From: Bacteroidota bacterium
Lineage (GTDB): Bacteria; Bacteroidota; Bacteroidia; UKL13-3
DNA length: 64,000 bases
NCBI GenBank assembly: GCA_013298895.1
Contig: JAAFJM010000001.1
Span: 1-64,000, forward strand
Direction of reading: 5' to 3'
The translations under genes and the position numbers were made by a program. How positions within the stretch are numbered: the first letter of the stretch is position 1; the number at the start of each line of letters is the position of its first letter. Of the stretch, positions 27,085 through 35,820 are shown one piece after another. The notes beneath the pieces are model-generated. The model saw only the letters and a program-made list of their open reading frames with translations, made no database searches and had not been told where the DNA came from.

Positions 27085-27774
27085 TTAAACGCCATTATAA
27101 GCAAATGCCAATGCGCCTATACTAACTTTACAATTAGCTATTTGAGTTAATTCATTTGCACAACTTTCAATGGTAGCACCAGTAGTAATAACATCATCAA
27201 TTAATAAAATGTGCTTATTTTCAAAAATGGCGGTATTAGTTATCTCAAAAACTTTATTTACATTCTCACTTCTCTCTAATCTCGATTTTTTAGTTTGAGT
27301 TTCTGTAAATTTTGTTCTAATTATTTGAGTACTTAAATTACCAATCCCTAGGGTCTCGGCTATTCCATTACAAAGCATTTCACTTTGGTTATAACCGCGC
27401 ATACGCAATTTATTTTTATGTAAAGGAATAGCAACTACTGCTTCAATACCATTTTTAACAATAAATTCTTTTAGAAAAGTACCATAATACTTGCCTAAAA
27501 ACAATGCTATTTCAGGATTATTATGATATTTTAGAGCGCGTAATAGTTTAGCTGTTTTACCACCTTTTTTATAATATAATAATGCAATAGCCTTTTCAAT
27601 AACACTCCTACCCCAAAATACTTTTTCTAAGTTATTTCCTGGTAAATTATGAAAATTAGTTAATGGAAGTTCAAGTAGGCATGCAGTGCAAACATAATTC
27701 TCAGTTGCTACCAAATGCTGGTAGCAGCAAATACAGTTATTGGGATAAATTAGTTGAAGTAAATATTTGAACAT
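27085..27774 (-). CDS. ComF-family phosphoribosyltransferase-like protein
   Basis: 229 residues from ATG 27774. A zinc ribbon near the N-terminus (CICC ... CTAC) is followed by a type I PRTase domain: LKYHNNPEIALFLG, VVAIPLHKNKLRMRGYNQSE and the PRPP loop HILLIDDVITTGATIESC. ComF proteins support DNA uptake in competent bacteria and occur widely in non-competent ones; the reaction is not fixed. The frame ends at 27085. A minus-strand terminator upstream separates it from the peroxidase gene. Confidence 0.92.
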   Translation of the reverse strand: MFKYLLQLIYPNNCICCYQHLVATENYVCTACLLELPLTNFHNLPGNNLEKVFWGRSVIEKAIALLYYKKGGKTAKLLRALKYHNNPEIALFLGKYYGTFLKEFIVKNGIEAVVAIPLHKNKLRMRGYNQSEMLCNGIAETLGIGNLSTQIIRTKFTETQTKKSRLERSENVNKVFEITNTAIFENKHILLIDDVITTGATIESCANELTQIANCKVSIGALAFAYNGV

Positions 27775-27816
27775 AAAAAAAGCCAAAATCAAATATAAGT
27801 TTTTTGATTTTGGCTT
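27775..27816 (-). terminator. Terminator after the glutathione peroxidase gene
   Basis: AAGCCAAAATCAAA (27780-27793) and TTTGATTTTGGCTT (27803-27816) form a perfect 14-bp stem; read on the minus strand it is followed by a T run. It ends the ispH-peroxidase unit. Confidence 0.88.
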
Positions 27817-27835
27817 ATCTAAATTTTTTATAAAT

Positions 27836-28405
27836 TTATTTCAAAAATTTAGCAATTTCTTCGCTTAAAGGTTCTGTTTTGCTTGGAAAATACTCTACAA
27901 ATTTTCCGTTTTCATCAATTAAAAATTTTCCAAAATTCCATTTAACCTCTACGTCTTTTAAGCCATTGGTTTCCTTATTGGTTAACCATTGGTAAACTGA
28001 ATGTTGGTCTTTCCCTTTTACGTCAATTTTTTGAGTAAGTGGAAAAGTTACACCATAATTTTTTTTGCAAAAAGTTGCTATTTCTTCTGGAGAACCTGAC
28101 TCTTGATACAAAAACTGATTACAAGGAAAACCAATAATAACTAACTTTTCTTTATTGTTTTCGTACAACTTTTCTAGGCCTTCGTATTGTGGAGTATAAC
28201 CACATTTACTTGCTACATTAACGCAAAGTACTTTTTTACCTTTAAACTGGCTCATACTAATTTCTGTTTTCCCATCTAAAGATTTGATGGTTAAATCGTA
28301 AAAGCTTTTGCCTTTGGTACTGTTTTCAACTTTACGGTTTTTAAAACTGTAAAATACAAAACCCGCAACCAATAGCAGTGCGCTTGATAAAATTATTGTT
28401 TTCAT
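27836..28405 (-). CDS. Glutathione peroxidase family protein
   Basis: 189 residues from ATG 28405; earlier in-frame starts would overlap ispH. An N-terminal membrane anchor or signal (IILSSALLLVAGFVFYSF) precedes a thioredoxin-fold domain. The catalytic tetrad is intact: Cys68 in NVASKCGYTPQY, Gln97 in FPCNQF, Trp156 and Asn157 in WNFGKFLI. Cys rather than selenocysteine is used, so thioredoxin is the likely reductant. It probably detoxifies hydroperoxides in the periplasm. The gene lies five bases after ispH. Confidence 0.93.
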   Translation of the reverse strand: MKTIILSSALLLVAGFVFYSFKNRKVENSTKGKSFYDLTIKSLDGKTEISMSQFKGKKVLCVNVASKCGYTPQYEGLEKLYENNKEKLVIIGFPCNQFLYQESGSPEEIATFCKKNYGVTFPLTQKIDVKGKDQHSVYQWLTNKETNGLKDVEVKWNFGKFLIDENGKFVEYFPSKTEPLSEEIAKFLK

Positions 28406-28410
28406 GTTTT

Positions 28411-29253
28411 TTATAATGCTAAAATAGCTTCTTTTACTTCTTCCATTTGCCATTGTGGTGTACTCGTAGCCCCACAAATACCAACGGTTTCGTTATCATT
28501 AAACCATTCTTTTTTAAGTTCGTTTTTATTACTAACAAAAAATGTATTAGGATTGTTTTCTTTACAAACATCATAAAGTACTTTTCCGTTCGATGATTTT
28601 AAGCCAGCTACAAATACTACCTTGTCAAACTTTTTTACAAAATTTGGTAATTGAACATCTCGGTTACTTACTTGGCGGCAGAGGGTATCGTTAAAATCAA
28701 CTTCTATTCCTTTTTCTTCAAGGGTAGTTTTTAGTTTGTATAAGTTTTTGGTGCGTTTTGTGGTTTGACTAAACAATTGAAGTTTTTTAGGTAATTCTAT
28801 TGTTTCTAATTCTTCAAACGTTTCTACTACTTTAGCCTCTCCATTAGTTTGTCCAACCAAACCCTTTACCTCAGCATGACCATGTTTTCCATAAATAAGT
28901 ATTTGCTCATTATCGTTATACGCTTCTCTAACTCGATTTTGTAATTTTAAAACCACTGGACAACTAGCATCGATGAGCTCTATTTGATTTTCCATGGCTA
29001 ATTTATAAGTTTCTGGTGGTTCACCATGAGCTCTAATCAGCACTTTTTCATTTCGAATATTTTTTAATTGCTCATGATCTATAATTTGCAATCCTTTGGC
29101 TTTTAAGCGCGACACTTCTTCATCGTTATGAACAATATCGCCAAGGCAAAATAATTTACCTTCTGCATCTAAAATATCTTCTGCCATTGAGATTGCAAAA
29201 ACTACCCCAAAACAGAAACCAGAATTATCGTCTATTTCTACATTTACATTCAT
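28411..29253 (-). CDS. ispH: 4-hydroxy-3-methylbut-2-enyl diphosphate reductase
   Basis: 280 residues. The last enzyme of the MEP pathway, reducing HMBPP to IPP and DMAPP with a [4Fe-4S] cluster. The three cluster cysteines are visible: Cys14 in GFCFGV, Cys98 in DASCPVV and Cys192 in NDTLCRQVSNRD. The conserved IYGKHGHAEVKGLVGQ, FSQTT and AGLKSSNGKVLYDV segments are also present. Length is normal. Product feeds the polyprenyl synthase at 34.4 kb. Cytosolic; co-transcribed with the peroxidase. Confidence 0.96.
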   Translation of the reverse strand: MNVNVEIDDNSGFCFGVVFAISMAEDILDAEGKLFCLGDIVHNDEEVSRLKAKGLQIIDHEQLKNIRNEKVLIRAHGEPPETYKLAMENQIELIDASCPVVLKLQNRVREAYNDNEQILIYGKHGHAEVKGLVGQTNGEAKVVETFEELETIELPKKLQLFSQTTKRTKNLYKLKTTLEEKGIEVDFNDTLCRQVSNRDVQLPNFVKKFDKVVFVAGLKSSNGKVLYDVCKENNPNTFFVSNKNELKKEWFNDNETVGICGATSTPQWQMEEVKEAILAL

Positions 29254-29455
29254 AAAACGTTACAATATTAACTTTTATAACTCAAATTAGTTTTTTGATT
29301 TTATTAAAATAAAATTTATTTGGTTTTGTAGGTTAAAACACTGCTATTTGTATTTGTTTTTTTACAATTCAAATAGTTGTTAGAAAGTTTTTTATTGTAT
29401 ATTATAAATACATACAAAAAAAGTATAATATTGAATTTAAAATTGCTAAGTTAAA

Positions 29456-29884
29456 ATGAGCGAACGAATGATTAACATATTACTAGTAGAAGATGATGAA
29501 GTGGATATAATGAACGTTAGACGTGCATTTAAAAAGAACAATGTAACTAATCCATTACATATTACCAATAATGGTATAGAAGCATTAGAATATTTGCGCG
29601 ATATTCATATAAATGCACCTTTAAAAACACCCAAAATTATTCTACTCGACTTAAACATGCCTAAAATGGGTGGAATTGAGTTTTTACGTGAACTTAGAAA
29701 AGATGAGCATTTAAAAAACTTAAGTGTTTTTGTTATGACAACTTCGAACGAAGACAATGATAAAGTAGAAGCATTTAATTTAAATGTAGCTGGTTATATC
29801 CTTAAACCATTATCAATGGATCAATTTATGGATGTGGTTAGTACTTTAAATAGTTATTGGAAATTGTGCGAATTTCCAACCTAA
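29456..29884 (+). CDS. Rcp1-type single-domain response regulator
   Basis: 142 residues, a receiver domain only. The acidic pocket EDD (about 12-14), phosphorylated Asp65 in ILLDLNMPKMGG, VMTTS and the Lys of YILKPLSM are all intact. Such stand-alone receivers of the phytochrome-type (Rcp1) class work as phosphate carriers in relays. It is encoded 33 bases before the hybrid kinase, whose own first receiver is similar (EDDEVDIMNVRRAFKK against DDDDIDIMSFQRALKK). Likely partner of that kinase. Confidence 0.92.
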   Translation: MSERMINILLVEDDEVDIMNVRRAFKKNNVTNPLHITNNGIEALEYLRDIHINAPLKTPKIILLDLNMPKMGGIEFLRELRKDEHLKNLSVFVMTTSNEDNDKVEAFNLNVAGYILKPLSMDQFMDVVSTLNSYWKLCEFPT

Positions 29885-29917
29885 TTAAGTTTACTTATTG
29901 TTAAACAAAATTAGCCT

Positions 29918-31870
29918 ATGCAATCAGAAAATTATAAACTGTTATTAGTTGATGATGATGACATTGATATCATGTCATTTCAGCGTGCACTAAAGAAAAC
30001 TGGTTTAACATACGAATTAGATATTTGTAAAAATGCAACCGAAACACTTGAAGTAGTTAATAAGCATAAATATAATTGTATATTTTTAGATTATTTGCTA
30101 CCAGGAGTTGATGGATTAGAATTACTAAAAAAAATACGTGAACTAAAAGTTTTTACTCCTATTGCTGTAATGACTTCCCAAGGGGATGAAAAGCTTGCAG
30201 TTCAAATGATTAAAAATGGCGCTTTCGATTACTTTCCAAAAGCTGAACTAAGTCCCGATTATATACAAAAAGTTATATTAAATGGGGTTCGATTATGGGA
30301 AATTGAAAATCAACGTGTTAAAGCTGAGGCCGAAATTAAAGAAAACAACAACCGTTTAACGGCAATTGTTGAAAGTACACACAATAATATTTATGCTATT
30401 GACAAAGAATTAAGTATCATTTCTTTTAACTCTTCATTTAAAAACCGTATTAGTTCTCAACAAAACATCGATATTTATATTGGTCAGCCAGTTACAGAGA
30501 TTATTAGTGACCCAGAAGTGTTGAATCATTTTACCGAGTGTTTAAAAGGCAATAGCCTAACATATGTAGAAGAATTAACCATAAACGATGAATATTTTTG
30601 TTTTGAAACAACTTACAATCCTATTAAAAGTGAAGGAGAAACTACTGGAGCTGCCATTTTTAGTAAAGATATAACCGAAAATAAGAAGTTTCAAAAGGAA
30701 TTATTACAAGCCCGAAACGATGCGATAAGTTCAGCTAAAGCGAAAACCGAGTTTTTATCAAATATGAGTCATGAAATTAGAACCCCAATGAATGCCATTA
30801 TGGGTTTAACTGATTTATTACTTGATGAAAAAATATTTGCTGGAACTGCTTTAGAAAACTTAAAATCAATCAGGTATTCAGCTGACAATTTATTGGTTAT
30901 TATAAATGATATTCTAGATTTTTCCAAAATTGAAGCTGGTAAAATTACTTTTGAGAACATTGATTTTGACATTCGCCAACGAATGAATGAATTGCATAAA
31001 ACGTTTGATTACCGTTCAAAAGAAAAAGGTTTAGATTTTACTGTAACTATTGATGAAAAAATTCCTGCAATTCTTAAAGGTGACCCTTACAGATTGAATC
31101 AAATTTTGTTTAATTTGGTTGGAAATGCATTGAAATTTACTTCTAAAGGGACTATTACGGTAACCGTTAATTTAATTGAAACCGAAGATAATAAGAGTAA
31201 AGTTCAATTTACGGTAAGTGACACAGGTATTGGAATTCCAGAACACAAACAATCAAAAATATTTGAGAGTTTTACCCAAGCATATACAGATACTACACGT
31301 AAATTTGGGGGAACTGGACTAGGCCTAGCTATTACAAAAAACTTAACCTTACTTCAAAATGGAAATATTACCATAAAAAGTAAAGTTGGCGAAGGAACTA
31401 CCTTTGGTGTAGAACTACCTTTTGAAACGAGTACTCTAAGTAAAATTGAAGATGAAAAAACCAATGACGAAATTTACGATTTAAGTAAATTTAAAATATT
31501 AGTAGTAGAAGATAATGTAATGAATCAATTTGTAGCAAAACAGTTTTTCAAAAAATGGAACACTGAGGTTTTAATTGCTAATAATGGTTTAGAGGCTATC
31601 GAAACATTATCTCAACGAGATGATATTGATTTGGTTCTAATGGACTTACAAATGCCTGAGATGAGCGGTTTTGAAGCTGCTGAGTTAATTCGCTCACCAA
31701 ATACCCCAGTTAAAAACCGCCAAGTGCCAATAATAGCATTAAGTGCCGATGCATTTTTAGAAACCAGAAACAAGGTATTAGAAGCAGGCATGAATGATTT
31801 TGTTACCAAACCATTTAAGCCAGATGAGCTATATCAAAAAGTATTAAAGTATGTTTTAAAAACACACTAA
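29918..31870 (+). CDS. Hybrid sensor kinase: receiver-PAS-HisKA-HATPase-receiver
   Basis: 650 residues, no membrane segment, so a cytosolic relay kinase. Order: receiver (about 5-125, Asp58 in IFLDYLLPGVDG), linker helix, PAS (about 143-255), HisKA with phospho-His285 in SNMSHEIRTPMNAIMG, HATPase with GNALKFTSKG, DTGIGI and GGTGLGLAI, and a second receiver (about 526-645) with Asp576 in VLMDLQMPEMSG. All catalytic motifs look intact. The first receiver may sense upstream signals, the last may return phosphate to a histidine. It has no output domain. Confidence 0.94.
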   Translation: MQSENYKLLLVDDDDIDIMSFQRALKKTGLTYELDICKNATETLEVVNKHKYNCIFLDYLLPGVDGLELLKKIRELKVFTPIAVMTSQGDEKLAVQMIKNGAFDYFPKAELSPDYIQKVILNGVRLWEIENQRVKAEAEIKENNNRLTAIVESTHNNIYAIDKELSIISFNSSFKNRISSQQNIDIYIGQPVTEIISDPEVLNHFTECLKGNSLTYVEELTINDEYFCFETTYNPIKSEGETTGAAIFSKDITENKKFQKELLQARNDAISSAKAKTEFLSNMSHEIRTPMNAIMGLTDLLLDEKIFAGTALENLKSIRYSADNLLVIINDILDFSKIEAGKITFENIDFDIRQRMNELHKTFDYRSKEKGLDFTVTIDEKIPAILKGDPYRLNQILFNLVGNALKFTSKGTITVTVNLIETEDNKSKVQFTVSDTGIGIPEHKQSKIFESFTQAYTDTTRKFGGTGLGLAITKNLTLLQNGNITIKSKVGEGTTFGVELPFETSTLSKIEDEKTNDEIYDLSKFKILVVEDNVMNQFVAKQFFKKWNTEVLIANNGLEAIETLSQRDDIDLVLMDLQMPEMSGFEAAELIRSPNTPVKNRQVPIIALSADAFLETRNKVLEAGMNDFVTKPFKPDELYQKVLKYVLKTH

Positions 31871-31900
31871 ATATTCATAAAATCAAAGTCTTACGACAAG

Positions 31901-31942
31901 TATAGTTGCAATTATGTAAAATAGTTGCAACTATATTTTTTA
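31901..31942 (+). terminator. Terminator after the hybrid kinase
   Basis: The perfect 11-bp arms TATAGTTGCAA (31901-31911) and TTGCAACTATA (31925-31935) are followed by TTTTTT. Confidence 0.85.
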
Positions 31943-31970
31943 TCAAATTTTTATAATCAAAAACAATTAG

Positions 31971-31978
31971 TACGTTTG
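31971..31978 (+). promoter_or_regulatory. Probable -7 box of maeB
   Basis: TACGTTTG matches TAnnTTTG. No good TTTG lies 19 bases upstream. The leader to the maeB ATG would be about 50 bases. Confidence 0.45.
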
Positions 31979-32033
31979 TTTTTTTACAAGGTTATTGTTT
32001 GAACAAAAATCTAAAAATAGTAATTATTAAATA

Positions 32034-34292
32034 ATGAGTCAATTAAAAGAAGATGCATTAAAATACCACAGCAAAGGTCGTCCAGGCAAAATAGCTGTAG
32101 TACCTACCAAACCTACCAATACCAAACGCGACTTAAGTTTAGCCTATTCACCAGGGGTTGCAGAGCCATGTTTGGCTATAGCAGAAAATCCTGATGATGT
32201 TTATAAATATACTGCCAAGGGCAATTTAGTAGCTGTAATTTCAAATGGAACTGCGGTTTTGGGTCTAGGTGATATAGGACCTGAAGCTTCCAAACCAGTA
32301 ATGGAAGGAAAAGGCGTATTATTCAAAATTTTTGCCGACATTGATGTATTTGATATTGAGATAAGCACAAAAAACACAGAAGAGTTTATCAATACCGTAA
32401 AAAACATAGCTTGTACATTTGGAGGTATTAACCTAGAAGATATTAAAGCACCTGAATGTTTTGAAATAGAACAACGCTTAAAAGAAGAATTGGATATTCC
32501 GATTATGCATGATGATCAGCACGGAACAGCGATTATTACTGGTGCTGCGCTGTTAAATGCATTAGAACTAGTTGGCAAAAATATTAAGGATGTTCAAGTA
32601 GTTTACAATGGTGCAGGTGCATCAGCCATTAGTTGTGCTAAAATTATGTTGGCTTTAGGTGTTCAAAAAGAAAACCTAATTATGTGCGACAGTAAAGGTG
32701 TTATTAGAACTGATAGCCCTAATTTAGACAATACTAAAAAACAATTTGCCACCAGCCGTAATTTAAATACATTGGCAGATGCTATGCAAAATGCAGATGT
32801 ATTTGTAGGTTTATCAAAAGCCGATGTGGTTAGCCAAAATATGTTACGCAGCATGGCTAAAGATTGTATTGTATTTGCTTTAGCAAATCCAAATCCTGAA
32901 ATATCGTACGATTTAGCAATGGCTTCACGCCCCGATATTATTTTAGCTACTGGCCGCAGCGATTATCCTAATCAAGTAAATAATGTATTAGGTTTCCCAT
33001 ATATTTTTAGAGGTGCTTTAGATGTAAGAGCCACTAAAATTACAGAAGAAATGAAAATTGCGGCTGTGCATGCTTTAGCTCAATTAACCAAAGAGCCTGT
33101 TCCTGAAATAGTAAATTTAGCTTACAACGAAAAGAATGTAACTTTTGGCAAAAATTATATTATTCCAAAACCTATTGACCCTCGTTTAATTACAACCGTT
33201 TCACCTGCTGTGGCCAAAGCAGCTATGGATAGTGGAGTGGCTAAAAACCCAATTCACGATTGGGAAAAATACAACCACCAATTATTAGCACGCTTAGGAA
33301 AAGAAAGCAATTTTATTAGGGCAATTACTGACAAGGCTAAGTTAAATCCAAAACGTGTTGTATTTACCGAAGCCGATAATTATAAAATATTGCGTGCAGC
33401 GCAAATAGTAAAAGATGAAGGAATAGCTATTCCAATTTTATTAGGAAATAGAGAAAAAATAAATGCAATTCTAGCAGAGAACCATATCAAATTAGGCGAA
33501 GTAAGTATAATTGATCCGTTAGAAGAAGAAGCAAAACGCCATGCATTTGCTGATATTTTCTTTATGAAACGCCAACGAAAAGGAGTAACCTTACACGAGG
33601 CTCGCAAGTTAATGCGCGAAAGAAATTATTATGCTCCAATGATGGTAGAAATGGGTGAAGCAGATGCCATGATAAGCGGATTAACCAAAAATTATCCAAC
33701 ATCAATTAAGCCTGCTTTACAAATTTTAGGAAAAGAAGATGGTACCAAAAATGTAGCTGGCATGTATATAATGCTTAGCAAAAAAGGAACATTGTTTTTT
33801 TCTGACACTACTGTTAATCGTTACCCAAGTGCTGATGATTTGGTTGATATTACCTATTCAACTTACAAGGCTGTTAAAAAATTCAATATTGAACCACGTA
33901 TTGCTTTATTAAGTTACAGTAATTTTGGTTCGGCTGATGGGGAAGTGCCTCAAAAAATGACCAAGGTGCGCAATACACTAAAAGAAAAATATCCTAATAT
34001 GGTAGTAGATGGCGATATTCAGGCTAATGTGGCCTTAAACCAAAAACTATTAAGCGCTAATTTCCCTTTTAGTGAATTAAATGGAGAGCCCGTTAATACC
34101 TTAATTTTTCCATCGTTATCAGCAGGAAATATTACTTATAAAATGTTACAAGAGCTTGGTTCTGCAGAAGCTGTTGGCCCCGTTCTTTTAGGCTTAAAAA
34201 AATCGGCACATGTGTTACAATTAGGTAGTAGTGTGCGCGAAATTGTAAATATGATTACAATTGCAGTTGTGGATGCACAAAGCAAGTCATAA
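32034..34292 (+). CDS. maeB: NADP-dependent malic enzyme with phosphotransacetylase-like domain
   Basis: 752 residues, the standard MaeB fusion. The N-terminal malic enzyme half (1 to about 430) contains SLAYSPGVAEPC, IMHDDQHGTAIITGAALLNAL, the NAD(P) fold VVYNGAGASAISCAKIML and VFALANPNPEI. The C-terminal half (about 430-752) resembles phosphate acetyltransferase (FTEADNYKILRAAQIVKDEG, GEADAMISGLTKNYP) and is usually regulatory rather than catalytic. It decarboxylates malate to pyruvate and supplies NADPH. Single-gene unit between a terminator and a 12-bp hairpin. Confidence 0.96.
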   Translation: MSQLKEDALKYHSKGRPGKIAVVPTKPTNTKRDLSLAYSPGVAEPCLAIAENPDDVYKYTAKGNLVAVISNGTAVLGLGDIGPEASKPVMEGKGVLFKIFADIDVFDIEISTKNTEEFINTVKNIACTFGGINLEDIKAPECFEIEQRLKEELDIPIMHDDQHGTAIITGAALLNALELVGKNIKDVQVVYNGAGASAISCAKIMLALGVQKENLIMCDSKGVIRTDSPNLDNTKKQFATSRNLNTLADAMQNADVFVGLSKADVVSQNMLRSMAKDCIVFALANPNPEISYDLAMASRPDIILATGRSDYPNQVNNVLGFPYIFRGALDVRATKITEEMKIAAVHALAQLTKEPVPEIVNLAYNEKNVTFGKNYIIPKPIDPRLITTVSPAVAKAAMDSGVAKNPIHDWEKYNHQLLARLGKESNFIRAITDKAKLNPKRVVFTEADNYKILRAAQIVKDEGIAIPILLGNREKINAILAENHIKLGEVSIIDPLEEEAKRHAFADIFFMKRQRKGVTLHEARKLMRERNYYAPMMVEMGEADAMISGLTKNYPTSIKPALQILGKEDGTKNVAGMYIMLSKKGTLFFSDTTVNRYPSADDLVDITYSTYKAVKKFNIEPRIALLSYSNFGSADGEVPQKMTKVRNTLKEKYPNMVVDGDIQANVALNQKLLSANFPFSELNGEPVNTLIFPSLSAGNITYKMLQELGSAEAVGPVLLGLKKSAHVLQLGSSVREIVNMITIAVVDAQSKS

Positions 34293-34330
34293 TTTATTTA
34301 AATTAAGCTAATATAAGTTATAACAAAATT

Positions 34331-34358
34331 TGGATGCAAATAGTAATATTTGCATCCA
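34331..34358. repeat. Perfect 12-bp inverted repeat between maeB and the polyprenyl synthase gene
   Basis: TGGATGCAAATA (34331-34342) and TATTTGCATCCA (34347-34358) flank a GTAA loop. A T run does not follow directly. It may be a maeB terminator lacking a U tract, an operator, or a leader hairpin for the next gene, which starts 17 bases later. Confidence 0.6.
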
Positions 34359-34374
34359 TTAACAACCTACTTTT

Positions 34375-35346
34375 TTGAGTAAAATAGATATCATAAAACA
34401 GCCAATTGCTAACGAATTAGCAGCTTTTGAAGACAAATTCAAAGGAGCTATGAAAAGTAATGTGGCCTTGCTTGATACTATTATGACCTACATAGTAAAA
34501 CGTAAAGGCAAGCAGGTTAGACCTATGTTTGTGTTTTATTGTGCCAAGTTATTTAATAACGTTACAGAGGCAACATTCAGAGGTGCTAGTTTAGTAGAAC
34601 TTTTACACACAGCTACTTTAGTTCACGATGACGTAGTTGATGATAGTGATGAACGCAGAGGATTTTTTAGTATTAATGCCTTATGGAAAAATAAAATTGC
34701 CGTTTTGGTAGGCGATTATTTACTATCTAAAGGCTTGCTTTTAGCTATAAAAAATAAAGACTTTAATTTACTTGAAATAGTAAGTACTGCTGTAGAGCAA
34801 ATGAGTGAGGGCGAGTTACTACAAATTGAAAAAGCACGTAATCTCAATCTTTCAGAAGAAATTTATTTTGATATTATTCGCAAAAAAACTGCATCACTTA
34901 TTGCTTCATGCTGCGCAATAGGAGCAGCAAGTGCAGGTGCTAATACAGAAGAAGTGGAGCAAATGCGTTTGTTTGGCGAATACATTGGTATTGCGTTTCA
35001 AATTAAGGATGATTTATTAGATTATGGTGATGACGATATTGGGAAACCTACAGGAATAGATTTAAAAGAGAAAAAACTAACTTTACCTATCATCTATACT
35101 ATTAATAATGCTGACAAGGCAACGCGTAATTATATTATTAATTCCATAAAGAATCATAATACAGATAAAAAACGTGTGGCTGAGGTTATAAAATATGTAA
35201 ACGAACAGGATGGCATAGCATATACAAGAAAAGCCATGATTGGTTATAAACAAAAAGCACTTGCCATTTTAGCAAACCAACCAAACCGAGAAATAGCCGA
35301 AAAGCTTGCTATGTTGGTTGAGTATATTATTGACAGAAAAAATTAA
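34375..35346 (+). CDS. Trans-polyprenyl diphosphate synthase
   Basis: 323 residues from a TTG start at 34375, the only start that keeps the N-terminal helix. Both aspartate-rich motifs are present: the first, DDVVDD (85-90) in LVHDDVVDDSDERRG, and the second, KDDLLDYGDD (211-220). Chain extension of IPP onto allylic diphosphates gives long polyprenyl chains (octaprenyl/solanesyl type) for menaquinone or ubiquinone. Product length is not readable. A KTASLIASCCAIGA helix and the IKDDLLD lid are typical. It uses the IPP made by IspH. Confidence 0.93.
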   Translation: MSKIDIIKQPIANELAAFEDKFKGAMKSNVALLDTIMTYIVKRKGKQVRPMFVFYCAKLFNNVTEATFRGASLVELLHTATLVHDDVVDDSDERRGFFSINALWKNKIAVLVGDYLLSKGLLLAIKNKDFNLLEIVSTAVEQMSEGELLQIEKARNLNLSEEIYFDIIRKKTASLIASCCAIGAASAGANTEEVEQMRLFGEYIGIAFQIKDDLLDYGDDDIGKPTGIDLKEKKLTLPIIYTINNADKATRNYIINSIKNHNTDKKRVAEVIKYVNEQDGIAYTRKAMIGYKQKALAILANQPNREIAEKLAMLVEYIIDRKN

Positions 35347-35370
35347 CCACTTATTTATTTTAAATTAAAT

Positions 35371-35408
35371 AAAAACCAGAAACCTAAACAGTTTCAGAAC
35401 AGGTTTTT
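35371..35408 (+). terminator. Terminator-like hairpin after the polyprenyl synthase
   Basis: The outer arms AAAAACC and GGTTTTT enclose an inner GAAAC / GTTTC pair; the internal loop is asymmetric. The T-rich right arm also provides the -33 TTTG of the next promoter, so terminator and promoter overlap. Confidence 0.5.
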
Positions 35409-35436
35409 GTGCAATGCTTAGCATTGATTATATTTG
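35406..35436 (+). promoter_or_regulatory. Bacteroidota-type promoter of the 122-aa gene
   Basis: TTTG (35406-35409), a 19-base spacer and TATATTTG (35429-35436) match the -33 / -7 consensus exactly. The inverted repeat CAATGC-TTA-GCATTG (35412-35426) fills the spacer, where a repressor could block polymerase. Confidence 0.65.
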
Positions 35437-35448
35437 CCATCCTAAATA

Positions 35449-35817
35449 ATGAATGCAACATTTGAAACTCAGCTAAATGCTTTAAAAGCCGATATTGATT
35501 TTTTTAGCGAATCTATAAAAGAAGTGGCAATAGAAATGGTTAAAGAAAAATTTACTCAGTTTCCAATTTTTATTGCATCGGAACATGAGGTGAAAATTGG
35601 TGAACTTATTTTAGCTCGTGCCGATTTCGCTCGCGATAACGATATTTATGCTTCAACCATTGAAGAAATGGTGGAGCGCAAAGTAATTGATAAAACTAAA
35701 CAAGAAGATTTTAAACAAAACTATAAGAGCTACAAAACCCATTGTTGTGTGCTTTGGCTTACACCCACCTCGGCTCAGTTTGTTTATATTCCCTATAAAA
35801 AAGGAGAAAAATTTTAG
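35449..35817 (+). CDS. Small conserved-looking soluble protein of unknown function
   Basis: 122 residues, no signal peptide. It has an N-terminal helix (LNALKADIDFFSESIKEVAIEMVKEKF) and a beta-rich end (CCVLWLTPTSAQFVYIPY), with PIFIASEHEVKIGELI in the middle. I cannot assign a domain; proteins of this look occur next to glycosyltransferases in Bacteroidota, but that is memory of context rather than evidence. The glycosyltransferase gene begins three bases after its stop, so the two are one unit under the promoter at 35406. Confidence 0.78.
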   Translation: MNATFETQLNALKADIDFFSESIKEVAIEMVKEKFTQFPIFIASEHEVKIGELILARADFARDNDIYASTIEEMVERKVIDKTKQEDFKQNYKSYKTHCCVLWLTPTSAQFVYIPYKKGEKF

Positions 35818-35820
35818 CTA

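Noticed and set aside
26883-27104. 73-codon version of the small membrane gene
   Set aside because: The first 25 codons overlap comF and look non-coding; the shorter 48-codon form is listed instead.
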